A stretch of 17,997 nt of DNA. Origin: an uncultured Ruminococcus sp. (GTDB lineage Bacteria > Bacillota > Clostridia > Oscillospirales > Acutalibacteraceae). Under the pieces are notes generated by a model, which worked only from the letters and a program-made list of their open reading frames with translations, was not told the DNA's origin and did no database searches. The position numbers and the translations under genes are program-made. Shown piece by piece: positions 6,105 through 16,017 of the stretch. Where the stretch lies: positions 1 to 17,997 of the forward strand of contig CACYDO010000366.1 of assembly GCA_902773165.1 (NCBI GenBank). The letters run 5' to 3'. Each line of letters begins with the position of its first letter. Positions within the stretch are counted from its first letter, which is position 1.

Positions 6105-9100
6105 TTAACCAAGTTCTGTAATAAATTCCGCAAGGTACATCTGAATACTCGTCGCATCAGATACGGTAACACTGCCGTTTTTATCTACGTCAGCAGCAGT
6201 AAAAGCATTCCCGGAAAGAAATTCTATATCGGCAAGATGTCGCTGTATAGCTGTAACATCGCGGATACTGACCCTTCCGTCGCCGTTTGCGTCGCCGAGA
6301 ATGAATGATTGAGTGTTAACGATTTCAAATGTTTTTGTGACTGCTCCGTTGATCCCGTTAATACCTCTGACAACCACCTTGGCGATTCCGGGTTCGGTAT
6401 TGTTTTCATATTCGATCTCATACTGTTGATTCTCGTTCAGCTCTGTACCACGGTAAGATACTGTTACTTTAGGTTCGATTTTTTCGCCCGTATATTCGCA
6501 GCTTTCATAAGCAAGCGCAACGTCGCAGTCGTTCAAGCTGACGTTTTGTATGGTGAAATCAAAATCTATATAACCTTTATAATCGTTGATTCCGTATATG
6601 GTTCCCTTGGCGGTTCCGGAATTAACGTTTTCTTGATAAACGACCTTATAATCCTCGTTTTGCGAGAGCGCAAATCCCTCTTTATCGGTAACGGTGATTT
6701 CAGGCTTGATACCCTCGCCCGTGAAGCCGTAGGAAGACGATTCGATATTCCAATCACATCCTGATATGTCGCGAGCGTTATAATTCTCAACGTTTATATC
6801 TACATCGTCAACACAAATGCCGCTGTTTATCGAGCCATCGTTGATATATTCCCCGTATACGGTTCCGACTCTGACTCCCTTTCCGTCGCTCTTTCCGCTA
6901 AATACTACACTGGAATTATCTGTTGTGTACTCGTTATCTCCGTTTAATGTTACATCGTAGCTTTCACCTTCCTTACCTTTAACACTGACAATGTTGGTGT
7001 TTTGTGTGTCGTCAACAAGAATTTCTACCGTATCTGACTGTGTTTTAACCGTTGCACTTTGATTCGCATTGACAACGGTTATTTCAAGGTTTTCCTCATA
7101 GGCGTCATCCAAGCTTTTAACAGAATATCCGGCGGTGGGAAGATGGAGAATATGAGAATCCGAATCGTTGTCGGGAATTGAAATTTCGTAGATATTCTTT
7201 TGAGTGGAATTCAATTCACCTGCTCTTATTTCTGCTACTATATTTCCGCTGCAATCGGAAATGTCACAGTTATCGGAATTGATATACATTGTAGTTTCAT
7301 CTAAGCTTTCAACATAATTACTCGCGGATTCTCCCGCACCCACACTGTTTGATTTATTGGTGCCTGTTCTGCGTTGATTCCAAAGTTCTTCATACAAATA
7401 AGCAGGCGCGTATTTGATGATATAAGAATAACTGTATCCTCCTCCTTCGTAATAAAAGCCGGTATATTTTCCGTTTGATTTTTTTAAAGTTAAATAGCGT
7501 TCAGCTTTGGGATAGTTGCAGTCATACAAATAAATCCTGTCCTGAGATGCATTTACATACTCAAACCTATATCCGACGAGAGCATGACCGAACGTTTTGC
7601 TTCTCCAAACAGAGATATAAACCGGGAGACCTCCGTTCTGGCACCTCTTTACCTCATCCACTAAATCATTATAACAGTTGTGGTGTGTTTCTACAAAAGT
7701 CCCCACTCTGCCGGCAAGTTGAGAAACCTGCATTGTTTCTATCCATTCTCTGACATTAATACCCAACTTTGAATTTCTGTCTCCTGTCTTTAAATCTGAC
7801 ACCAATGACGCCGACGAATTAAAATCTCTGACCGAAAGAGAAGTATAGGGTGAAGTAAAGATGACCGAACTGCTCGCAAATCCACCGCAGCTTCCTCTCC
7901 AAACCGGATCATCGTTTGCGTATTCTACCGCTGCCTGTGTAGGCGTATAAAACATATAATATCGTTCTTTCGGAATTCTAAAATTATTACCATAACCTAA
8001 ATCACGCGCACTGTTTTGGAAACTGTATGAAAGGTTTTTGACGCTGTAATTGATACCTGTTCCGGACACGGTAACATCTATTTTCTTGGTGGCGCTGTTA
8101 TAACAATCGTTGCCGGGCGATGTGACCGTTATAGTGGCAGTACCCACTCCTGCTCCAAAGAGAGTTGTTCCGTACGCTTTAACAACATATGGATTATTTG
8201 AGGTTATGGTAGGAGCGCCGACTCCATTTTCTTTTATATTCGCATAGGAACCAATTCTGATATTCGATTTATCAATAGAAACGGACAGATTTTGATCGGC
8301 TTTAATTATATTGAATTCAGTATACTGAGAGCCGTAAAAATCATTAATACCGCGAATCTCCACCTGCGCTTTACCCACATTTTTGTTGTAACGATAGATA
8401 ACGCTGTAATCCACGTCAGCTCTTAATGTTTCGTCGCCAAGCTTAACGGTCACCTTCGGCTCCTGATATGTTCCGTTATATGAATAGGTTTTTTTGCTCA
8501 GTGAAACAGAAGCTTTGTTGATATCGGTGTGGAAATGAAACGGTTGGCTGAAATCTCTGGCTGTGTATTTAAGGGCTTGGTTCTTGACTCTGGCTTGTAT
8601 TCCGTTCCATGTTCTGTCATTTTGGGGATAGATGACCTCAACCGTTTCTTCGCAGCTGTCGAGCATATCCTCGCAGTCTTCCGGTGCATTGCCGTAAAAG
8701 CAGATCTGGGATAAGCTATAGCAGTTTTGAAATGCATTGGATATCCTAACCAAACGTTTTCCAACAGTAACGTTTTCCAGTCTCGAAAGTCTCAGACAAT
8801 ATGGTTCAATAACGGTTAAATTATCCGGCAAAGTAATGCTTTTGATATAATCAAAATCTTGCAGGTTAGAGTCTTTTATTATCCTTAGATTATCGGAAAA
8901 AGTGATGTTTTCCAAATCGCTGTTGTACACGAACGCGTATTCTTCAAGCTCCTCAACCGAATCGGGCATTATGTATGAGGTATCTTTCTTGCCGGAAGGA
9001 TATTGAACAATCGTTTTTTTGTCCTTTGTCAGCAGAACACCGTCCTTTGATGAGTAGCATGGATTATCGGAAGCTACATTGACGGCTTGCAATCTTTGAT

Positions 9101-10682
9101 TTCGATAAAAGCATTGTTTTCCTATACTGACAACGCTTTTGGGTATAGTGATCGAAGACAAATAATAATTGAATTTAAAAGCTTCATCTCCGATACGGGT
9201 CAAGGTTGAGGGAAGATCGATGCTCGGAAAATCGCACCATAAAAACGCTTCGGCGCCGATCTCCTTCACATTTTTTCCCATGGAAATATTCTTGATCCTT
9301 GTACCAAAAAACGCCTGATCCTCAATGGATGTGACGCTGTCCGGTATGATAAGGGTTTTGATAAGCGGCTCATTATATCCTTTGAACGAAGTGAACGAGC
9401 CTTCTCCGATTGTGGTAACCCCCTGTTGTATCGTATAGGTATCAACCATTCTTCCTTCAGGATAGCAAATCAGCGTTTTCATATCCTTGCTGTAGATAAC
9501 GCTGTCCACAAAATTGAAATAATTGTTTGCGCTCGCGTTCAGATTCACCAAAGAAGAGCAGCTTTTGAACGGATTTAATCCCATAACTGCCAGTTGACTG
9601 CCGACATTAACCGTTCTAAGACTGTCACAGGAATCGAAAGCATAAGAATACAACCGTTTCAAGCTATCCGGCAAAGTAACAGACGTCAGCGATTGGCAAT
9701 AGGAAAAGGCGCTTTTCCCGATTTCCACAAGTCCTGCGGGAAGCTGAATTGAGGAAAGGGATGTACAAAGAGTAAACGCGTTAGAGCCAATCTCGGTTAT
9801 AGTTGAAGGAAGCTGCACATTTGTCAACGCTTTGCAAGCCCAGAAAGTTGAGTTCTCCAGTCGCGTTAAGCGGCTTGGAAGCTTAACATAAGTCAAGGAG
9901 GAACATCCGCTGAAAACGCTGTCCTTCATCTCCGCACCGTCCGGTAATTCTATAGACTGCAAGGAAGAGCAGTTCAGGAACGCGTTTTGTCCGATAAAGA
10001 CAACAAAATCAGGGATGGAAATATTCATCAGTGAAACGCACCCCCAAAAAGCGCGGTGGCTGATCTTCAACATAGTTGACGGGAGAACTACCGTAGTCAG
10101 CTTTGAAAAATCCTTAAAAGCGTCGCTGCCAATCGTAGTGATGCCTTCGTTAACAACAAGCTTTTTAATCGTATCTTTATACGGATACCATGCCGGCTGT
10201 TCGTACAAGAATGAGCCTGTTCCACCCGTACCGCTGAGTGTCAGAGTATCGCCGTTCACAGAAAAACTGATGTTTGCCGAAACCTTTTCTTCTGCAGTAG
10301 CGCCAACTGATTCCCCCGCTTTGTTCTCCTGTATTTCTGCGTGCGTTTCATCGTCGGTTTCATATACAAAACCTGTTTTTATCTCTTCCTTTACTTCAGA
10401 TAGTATATCCCTCAATTCCGATCCATATCTCTCAAAATAGTATTCAAATGCTCCGTCGGCGCAAATTAGATACTCCTCAAATTGTTTACATAAAGCAGCT
10501 TCATGGTCGTACTTCAGCTCATTAAACTCCGCCTCGAGCAAATCCTTATTCTTTTTTATACTTTCTTCAACACCCAGACCTGCCGTTGCTTTAGTCTCAG
10601 TCGTTTCTTCCGCGAAAGCCGTCCAACTCATGCTGAACAACATCGTTACAGCTAATACCGTAGCCGTCAATCGTTTTAACAT
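6105..10682 (-). CDS. Secreted BspA-LRR dockerin protein with putative cysteine peptidase (GSCGGF type)
   Basis: The product has 1525 residues. A signal peptide (1-24, AFA before Glu25) leads into a charged helical segment with the motif DGAFEYY (near 80-85). BspA-type LRRs follow (about 144-670; many LPxxLxxIGxxAFxxCxSL units). Then come one YDGT-like repeat (YNGT near 735-738) and a Big_2-like Ig domain (about 795-878). The putative peptidase (about 880-1100) has Cys932 in WRGSCGGF, His1033 in GHALVGY and Asp1054/Asn1056 in YDCNYP. A conserved unnamed block (about 1124-1300), two further YDGT-like repeats (about 1318-1455) and a dockerin (1462-1525) follow. GGAGGG sits just upstream of the ATG. 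It lies 138 bp after the previous gene and 42 bp before the next. The role is probably scaffold-borne proteolysis or adhesion; activity is inferred from motifs. The second dockerin calcium loop reads DVDKNG, with Asn for the usual Asp. Confidence 0.9.
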   Translation of the reverse strand: MLKRLTATVLAVTMLFSMSWTAFAEETTETKATAGLGVEESIKKNKDLLEAEFNELKYDHEAALCKQFEEYLICADGAFEYYFERYGSELRDILSEVKEEIKTGFVYETDDETHAEIQENKAGESVGATAEEKVSANISFSVNGDTLTLSGTGGTGSFLYEQPAWYPYKDTIKKLVVNEGITTIGSDAFKDFSKLTTVVLPSTMLKISHRAFWGCVSLMNISIPDFVVFIGQNAFLNCSSLQSIELPDGAEMKDSVFSGCSSLTYVKLPSRLTRLENSTFWACKALTNVQLPSTITEIGSNAFTLCTSLSSIQLPAGLVEIGKSAFSYCQSLTSVTLPDSLKRLYSYAFDSCDSLRTVNVGSQLAVMGLNPFKSCSSLVNLNASANNYFNFVDSVIYSKDMKTLICYPEGRMVDTYTIQQGVTTIGEGSFTSFKGYNEPLIKTLIIPDSVTSIEDQAFFGTRIKNISMGKNVKEIGAEAFLWCDFPSIDLPSTLTRIGDEAFKFNYYLSSITIPKSVVSIGKQCFYRNQRLQAVNVASDNPCYSSKDGVLLTKDKKTIVQYPSGKKDTSYIMPDSVEELEEYAFVYNSDLENITFSDNLRIIKDSNLQDFDYIKSITLPDNLTVIEPYCLRLSRLENVTVGKRLVRISNAFQNCYSLSQICFYGNAPEDCEDMLDSCEETVEVIYPQNDRTWNGIQARVKNQALKYTARDFSQPFHFHTDINKASVSLSKKTYSYNGTYQEPKVTVKLGDETLRADVDYSVIYRYNKNVGKAQVEIRGINDFYGSQYTEFNIIKADQNLSVSIDKSNIRIGSYANIKENGVGAPTITSNNPYVVKAYGTTLFGAGVGTATITVTSPGNDCYNSATKKIDVTVSGTGINYSVKNLSYSFQNSARDLGYGNNFRIPKERYYMFYTPTQAAVEYANDDPVWRGSCGGFASSSVIFTSPYTSLSVRDFNSSASLVSDLKTGDRNSKLGINVREWIETMQVSQLAGRVGTFVETHHNCYNDLVDEVKRCQNGGLPVYISVWRSKTFGHALVGYRFEYVNASQDRIYLYDCNYPKAERYLTLKKSNGKYTGFYYEGGGYSYSYIIKYAPAYLYEELWNQRRTGTNKSNSVGAGESASNYVESLDETTMYINSDNCDISDCSGNIVAEIRAGELNSTQKNIYEISIPDNDSDSHILHLPTAGYSVKSLDDAYEENLEITVVNANQSATVKTQSDTVEILVDDTQNTNIVSVKGKEGESYDVTLNGDNEYTTDNSSVVFSGKSDGKGVRVGTVYGEYINDGSINSGICVDDVDINVENYNARDISGCDWNIESSSYGFTGEGIKPEITVTDKEGFALSQNEDYKVVYQENVNSGTAKGTIYGINDYKGYIDFDFTIQNVSLNDCDVALAYESCEYTGEKIEPKVTVSYRGTELNENQQYEIEYENNTEPGIAKVVVRGINGINGAVTKTFEIVNTQSFILGDANGDGRVSIRDVTAIQRHLADIEFLSGNAFTAADVDKNGSVTVSDATSIQMYLAEFITELG

Positions 10683-10720
10683 AGTTATCCCTCCGAAGAT
10701 ATTTTTGATTCATTATTATC

Positions 10721-10747
10721 AGTATAATGAAAAGAATTTGACGGCAA
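10721..10747 (-). promoter_or_regulatory. Weak candidate promoter for the 10682-6105 gene
   Basis: On the minus strand TATACT (10726-10721) is a good -10 box. The best -35 is TTGCCG (10747-10742), but the gap is only 15 bases, so the call is weak. The 138-bp space between the two genes shows no GC-rich terminator, so read-through from the upstream gene is also possible. Confidence 0.25.
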
Positions 10748-10820
10748 GGCAAAATCAGCACAGTCCGTTCACAAAACTTTTTATTCTGTTTTTACATAGA
10801 TAATAATATTCACTTTTGAG

Positions 10821-13800
10821 CTACCACAAGACGACATCGAACTCTGCGAGATACCGCTGCAAAAGCGTAGCGTCGTCAATGGTCACTGCGCCGTCCTTGT
10901 TGACATCGGCAAGTGCGAGCTGTTCGCTTGAAAGGGACTCGTTTTCCGCGACAGAGCGCTGAATGGCGGTCACATCTCTGATGTTTACGACGCCGTCTTG
11001 GTTAACGTCGCCGATGACGTCATCCAACGGCACAAAGGTCAAATCGTTGCTTTCCGCGTATTCTTGTGCCGCTGTATTTGTGTATCCATAAACAGGGAAC
11101 GTGCGGAGATAGCGTGTTTTTCCATCCTTATTATAGAAGCCGAATGCCAGTGCGCCGATTTCCGTCACACTTTTCGGAACGGTGATACCATATCGGTAAA
11201 CGGTGTCGAAAAAGGCGTAGTCGCCAATCGTGGTCAGTCCGCTTGGGAGCTCCACTCTTTGCTCTTCCCGCTTACAACTGTAAAACGCGCCCTTTTCCAC
11301 CGTCTTTAGCTGCTTTGGCAACGGAAAGACATTGAGCATCTCGCAATTGTAGAAGGCATATCTCCCGACAAAAACAACGCTGTCAGGCAAGTTGACACTG
11401 CTGAGATTATCACACTGATAGAACGCGTAGGAGCCTATGGTATCGATCATATCGGGCAGCGTGACCTTTGTGATCGCCGACGGCTCCACGTTTGATTGAT
11501 TGTCAAACAGATGAGAACCTAATGCCGTCACGGTTTTGCCGTTGATGACTGTCGGAATTGTGATTTCCGTGTCTGTTCCCAAATATTTAGTGATTTCCAG
11601 GGTACCGTCCTCGCGCTCGCTGTACGCAAACAGGCTCGTTTCGTCTCCGTGCGGCGAACCCCTGGTAATGCGGAAAGTGAGTGTCTTTTGTCCGGTCAAG
11701 CCGTTGATACCGGTGATCGTCACGCTCGCGGTGCCTTCCGCAACATTATTCTTGTAGGAAACAGAGAAAAACCTATCATGCGCCAAGTCCGTGCCGTCGT
11801 ACCGCACGGTAACGTCCGGCTCCATTTCCTCTCCTGTTGCTTCACATTCGGTGTAAGCCAGCGAAACCTCGCAGCTCGACAGTGAAACCGTGCTGATGGA
11901 AAAATCAAAGGTCAAACAACCGTAATACTCGTTAACGCCGTAAATCTCCGCATGCGCCGTACCCGGAGCGGTGTTTTCGACGAACGCCACCTTGTAGTGC
12001 TCGTTCGGTGACAGCACCTCGCCGTTGTAATCAACAACGGTGAATGAGGGCTCGATCGGCTCGCCGGTAAACCGGAACGAAGACTGCGCTAATTGAACAG
12101 AATAGTAGCCGTTAGCGATATTCTCCGTTGTTTTTTTGCTCCTGTGCGGGATGTTGATGGCGGTTTCATCCTCACGAATACCCGTTTGTGTGTAATTGTC
12201 ATCAACATACTCACCGTCAACGGTACCGATCGTCACAGGAAAACCGTTGCTTTTTCCCGAATAGACGGCTTTTTTCTTGTCTATGGTATAGTCGTTGTCT
12301 CCGTTGAAGGTAATGGCGTATTTTTCACCGCAATGACCCGCAACATTCATCAAATTCGTATTCTGATAATCATCGACCAAAAACCGTACCGTGTCGGATT
12401 GTGTAATAACGGAGGCGCTTTGGTTCGCGTTGACCGCCGTTATTTCCAGCTGCGTTTCATAGGGATCATCATAAGATTTTACCATGTATTCAGAGGTTGG
12501 CAGCCGCAGCTCATGCTTTAACTGCTCGACATCTGGCATGACGAGCTCATAAACGCTGCTGCTTGAAGCGGTCAACTCGCCGTTTTGCATTTCGGCGACC
12601 TTGTTTGCCGAGGCGTCATAGACCGCAAAATTGTCGGAATTGACATACAGCGTGACCTCGTCGATCGCGTAGGGCGTTTCATTGTCCTGTTCCTCCATGG
12701 ACGCGCCGACAGAACCGGTATTGTCCCTTGTCCTGCGCGACTGCCACATCTGTTCATATGTGATTGGGCGAACAAAGGAGATTTCCTTTCTGTACTGATA
12801 GGTTCCGCCGTTATAATAGAAGCCTGTGTATTTTGAACCGGATTTATACAGCGACAAATATCTTTCCGTATAGGGATGATTGCAGTCGTACAAATAGATG
12901 CGATCCTCCGTTGAGCTGTAATTCTGAAAACGATATCCCAGCAAGGCGTGTCCGCCGTCATCGCGCCAAACAGCGATGTAAACAGGCAAGCCGCCGTTCT
13001 GACAACGTTTTACCTCCTTGACCAGAGCGTTATAATCATTCGAATTGCGCGCTACGTCTGTTCCGGCGACGCCGTAATACTGGCAAGCCTGCATAGCTTC
13101 GATGAATTCTTTTAGGTTTTTTCCCATTTTACTGCTGTAATCCGACACTCTCAGGTCGGACAGACGGGAAGCTGAGGAACGAAAATCTGTTATTTTCAAT
13201 GAGGTGACATAAGGTGAGTTGAACAGCAGCGAGCTGCTGACAAAACCGCCGCAGCTGCCCTTCCATTCACCTTTCGAGTTGAATTTTGCTTTCGCCTCTA
13301 TGGGCGAAAAGAACATCCGGTAAGCCTCCTCCGGAATTTTATATCCCGTCCCATAGTTGAAGGATGAAGCAGAATTGGAGAAATTATATGTCAGGTCTGT
13401 TGTGGTAAGCGTTTTCATCGTTCCCGTCACGGTCAGGCTGACGGTTTTTTCAGCCTTTTCATAATTATCAGTACCGTTTGCCGTAACGGTAATGCGCGCC
13501 GTTCCCTTCTTCTCTCCCCAGACCACTCCGGTATTATACACCGTCGCAATAGAGGCGTCATTTATGGAATAACGGATGGAGCCCTTGCCGCTTGCGTGGA
13601 TTTCCGTGAAATCACCGACTCTGACAGAGGCTTTATCCATCGTTACGGTAAGACTTTGCTTGGCTTTATTGATGGTAAACGAGGTTTGCGCGGTGTCCTT
13701 GTAGTTGCCGATACCTGTAACGGTCACTTTTGCGCTTCCGGCGTTCGTGTTGGCGGAATAGCTCAGCGAATAATCCCTGCCCTCAACCAGCGTTTCGCCG

Positions 13801-15905
13801 CTGAGTGTCACGGTTGCCTCGGGCTTGTGGGCAGTACCGTCATAGGTAAAGTTGGACTTGCTCAGCTTGATCGAAGCGTTTTTCAGCGAATACCGGACAT
13901 AATTCACGCCGTCCCACGGATAGAAAGAAACGCTGCTGTTTCCCGTATACACGTTTCCGTTATTCCATGAAGATACATTCTTGGGATAGAAAATCGTGAT
14001 TTTTTGATTATCTAAAGAATACGCGTATTCCCCAAATATTTTTTCAAAATTCTGCGGCACATCGCCTCTGAAATACACATTACGAAGCTTTTCGTTACTT
14101 GCGAAAACACCGCCGCCGATATAATCGTCATACAACACGCGGCAACCCGTTCCAAAGCGGACGGTTTCCAAGCCCTCCATATTCAAGCAACCGATTTCCA
14201 AATTCACCACGCTGTCGGGAATTTCCATCGTTGTGATCTTATCACAGAATTCAAACGCCCTCCAGCGGATATCTCGCAGGCTGTCAGGCAAAGTCACCTT
14301 TTCCAAATAATCGTTCATTTCAAAACCGTAGTCGTTGATGGTGACGACCGTATTCGGCACAGTGAAGGTTTTGGCGGTTTTGCCCGAGGGATAGGTATGC
14401 AGCAGGGTGCCGTCCTTGGAATACAGCACACCGTTGACGCTTTTATAGTAGGGATTGGCGCTGTCAACCGTTATGGCGGAGAGCGAGGGAAGCCAGCCAA
14501 ACGCCTCACAGCCGATGCTTTTCACGTTTTTCGGAATAAAAAGCGAGGACATTTTCGGCGGGCTCTGGGGATCCCCCTCAAACGCGGTGTCCCCGATCCG
14601 CGTTACGGATTCCGGAATAGAAACAGAGGAAAGATGATGAAACATAAACGCGTTTGCGCCGATCTCTTCCAGCTGATTGCAGCTGCTGAAATCAACCGAT
14701 TCCACGCCTGCATAATAAAAGGCATGATCTCCGATAGAAATCAAGGAAGACGGGAGATAGAGATTCTTTATCGTCATGTTGTAGAACACTTCATCAGCGA
14801 TTGCCTTTGTTCCGCTCGGAATGTAAAAATTCGTACCGATACTCTTTCCGCTCGGATATGCCAGCATGACACCCTCCAAATCGTAAAGCGCGTCGCTTTT
14901 GATGGTGAAATGACGATTACGGCTGCTGAGCGTGAATTCCCTGATCAATTCGCATCCCTTAAAAGGGCTGCTTCCGATTGCGCTTAGCTTTTCTCCGAAG
15001 TAAGCGGAGGTTATGTTTTGACAATTTCCAAACGCACTGCTTCCAAGCCTCTCCAAATTGTCATTCAACCGTATATCCGGAAGCTCCGAACACCAGTTGA
15101 ACGCGTTGTCTCCGATCTCCTTCAGACCGGTGGGAAGATTGATGGAGCTAAGACGATCACAGTTTGCAAAAGCATTGTTGCCGATGCGTGTAACGGTGGC
15201 GGGGAGCGTCACCGACGTGACGAAATAACAGCTTTCAAAGGCATAGTTTCCGATTTCGGTAATACCGCTTTCGATCACGATTGTTTTAATGCTTCTCCAT
15301 TGGCTTGCCCACGGCGCTTTTTCGCCGGGAACGGTATACAAATACATCGTGTAATCCGGAATGACGCCCGACCCCGTGATCGTCAGTGTGGTTCCCGATA
15401 TGCTCCAGTTAATGGCTCCCGTGTTTTCTCCCGCGTCGGCGCCGACGGCCTCCATGACTTTTGAGAAACTGTCGCGCGTCTTTTCGGCTCGCTTGGGCGC
15501 GTCTCTTTCCGCTAAACGGCACAAGTAGTCAGCAAACCGTTCTCCGTACTGCTTGCTGTAATACTCAAACGCGCCGTCCTTTTCCGGCGGATATTCTCTG
15601 AACATGTCCCAGTACAGAGCGTCGTCACCACAAGTCAGTCTTCTGAACAGTAACCGTAATTCTTCTTCAGACAGCTTGCCGCCGCCCTTGTCCTCCGCCG
15701 CTGTCGGCGCCGTGCTGACGGAAACGGTGGGCTCTGTCGCTTCCGTCGGCGGAGTGGTTTCATCCACATATGCCGTTGTTGTCTTTGCTTCCAATGCTTC
15801 TGTATCGGTTTTCCGCTCGACAAGTGTTTCCTCCGCGTGCACAGTAAAGTTCACGCTGAAAAGCATTGTCGCCGCCAGCATTGCGGCTATGAGTTTTTTC
15901 AACAT
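10821..15905 (-). CDS. Secreted dockerin protein with two BspA-LRR regions and putative cysteine peptidase (GSCGGF type)
   Basis: At 1694 residues this is the largest protein here. The signal peptide (1-24, VHA before Glu25) is followed by a Thr/Pro/Glu-rich linker, a helical segment with DGAFEYY, and BspA-type LRRs (about 169-620). A YDGT repeat (YDG at 688-690), a Big_2-like Ig domain (about 748-826) and the putative peptidase (about 833-1055) follow, with Cys885 in WKGSCGGF, His986 in GHALLGY and Asp1007/Asn1009 in YDCNHP. Next come the same unnamed block as in the downstream paralogue (about 1078-1253), two YDGT-like repeats, a second LRR domain (about 1423-1625) absent from the paralogue, and a dockerin (1631-1694). 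GGAGGG precedes the ATG. Cys-to-His and His-to-Asp spacings (101 and 21) equal those of the 10682-6105 product, so the two are close paralogues. Its DNA looks more GC-rich than the neighbours in the lines I counted. Peptidase activity is an inference. Confidence 0.9.
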   Translation of the reverse strand: MLKKLIAAMLAATMLFSVNFTVHAEETLVERKTDTEALEAKTTTAYVDETTPPTEATEPTVSVSTAPTAAEDKGGGKLSEEELRLLFRRLTCGDDALYWDMFREYPPEKDGAFEYYSKQYGERFADYLCRLAERDAPKRAEKTRDSFSKVMEAVGADAGENTGAINWSISGTTLTITGSGVIPDYTMYLYTVPGEKAPWASQWRSIKTIVIESGITEIGNYAFESCYFVTSVTLPATVTRIGNNAFANCDRLSSINLPTGLKEIGDNAFNWCSELPDIRLNDNLERLGSSAFGNCQNITSAYFGEKLSAIGSSPFKGCELIREFTLSSRNRHFTIKSDALYDLEGVMLAYPSGKSIGTNFYIPSGTKAIADEVFYNMTIKNLYLPSSLISIGDHAFYYAGVESVDFSSCNQLEEIGANAFMFHHLSSVSIPESVTRIGDTAFEGDPQSPPKMSSLFIPKNVKSIGCEAFGWLPSLSAITVDSANPYYKSVNGVLYSKDGTLLHTYPSGKTAKTFTVPNTVVTINDYGFEMNDYLEKVTLPDSLRDIRWRAFEFCDKITTMEIPDSVVNLEIGCLNMEGLETVRFGTGCRVLYDDYIGGGVFASNEKLRNVYFRGDVPQNFEKIFGEYAYSLDNQKITIFYPKNVSSWNNGNVYTGNSSVSFYPWDGVNYVRYSLKNASIKLSKSNFTYDGTAHKPEATVTLSGETLVEGRDYSLSYSANTNAGSAKVTVTGIGNYKDTAQTSFTINKAKQSLTVTMDKASVRVGDFTEIHASGKGSIRYSINDASIATVYNTGVVWGEKKGTARITVTANGTDNYEKAEKTVSLTVTGTMKTLTTTDLTYNFSNSASSFNYGTGYKIPEEAYRMFFSPIEAKAKFNSKGEWKGSCGGFVSSSLLFNSPYVTSLKITDFRSSASRLSDLRVSDYSSKMGKNLKEFIEAMQACQYYGVAGTDVARNSNDYNALVKEVKRCQNGGLPVYIAVWRDDGGHALLGYRFQNYSSTEDRIYLYDCNHPYTERYLSLYKSGSKYTGFYYNGGTYQYRKEISFVRPITYEQMWQSRRTRDNTGSVGASMEEQDNETPYAIDEVTLYVNSDNFAVYDASANKVAEMQNGELTASSSSVYELVMPDVEQLKHELRLPTSEYMVKSYDDPYETQLEITAVNANQSASVITQSDTVRFLVDDYQNTNLMNVAGHCGEKYAITFNGDNDYTIDKKKAVYSGKSNGFPVTIGTVDGEYVDDNYTQTGIREDETAINIPHRSKKTTENIANGYYSVQLAQSSFRFTGEPIEPSFTVVDYNGEVLSPNEHYKVAFVENTAPGTAHAEIYGVNEYYGCLTFDFSISTVSLSSCEVSLAYTECEATGEEMEPDVTVRYDGTDLAHDRFFSVSYKNNVAEGTASVTITGINGLTGQKTLTFRITRGSPHGDETSLFAYSEREDGTLEITKYLGTDTEITIPTVINGKTVTALGSHLFDNQSNVEPSAITKVTLPDMIDTIGSYAFYQCDNLSSVNLPDSVVFVGRYAFYNCEMLNVFPLPKQLKTVEKGAFYSCKREEQRVELPSGLTTIGDYAFFDTVYRYGITVPKSVTEIGALAFGFYNKDGKTRYLRTFPVYGYTNTAAQEYAESNDLTFVPLDDVIGDVNQDGVVNIRDVTAIQRSVAENESLSSEQLALADVNKDGAVTIDDATLLQRYLAEFDVVLW

Positions 15906-15956
15906 TTTTCTCCCTCCATAAACATTGATGGTATCAAAATGAACCGATTCTTCCTT

Positions 15957-15987
15957 AAAGACAAACGGCGGCGATCAACCGCCGCCG
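15957..15987 (-). terminator. GC-rich intrinsic terminator between the first and second large genes
   Basis: On the minus strand an 8-bp all-GC stem, CGGCGGCG (15987-15980) with CGCCGCCG (15973-15966), encloses the loop GTTGAT. It is followed by TTTGTCTTT (15965-15957). It lies 30 bases after the stop codon at 16018. It should end or strongly reduce transcription from the upstream gene. The tail is interrupted by G and C, so some read-through is possible. Confidence 0.8.
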
Positions 15988-16017
15988 CCCGTCAAACTTC
16001 CTTGTTTTTTGTTATAA

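Noticed and set aside
14397..14987. Plus-strand 196-codon frame opposite the LRR region of the second large gene
   Set aside because: It is the antisense shadow of a clearly coding, repeat-rich gene. Long antisense frames are expected there, and no ribosome binding site or domain supports it.
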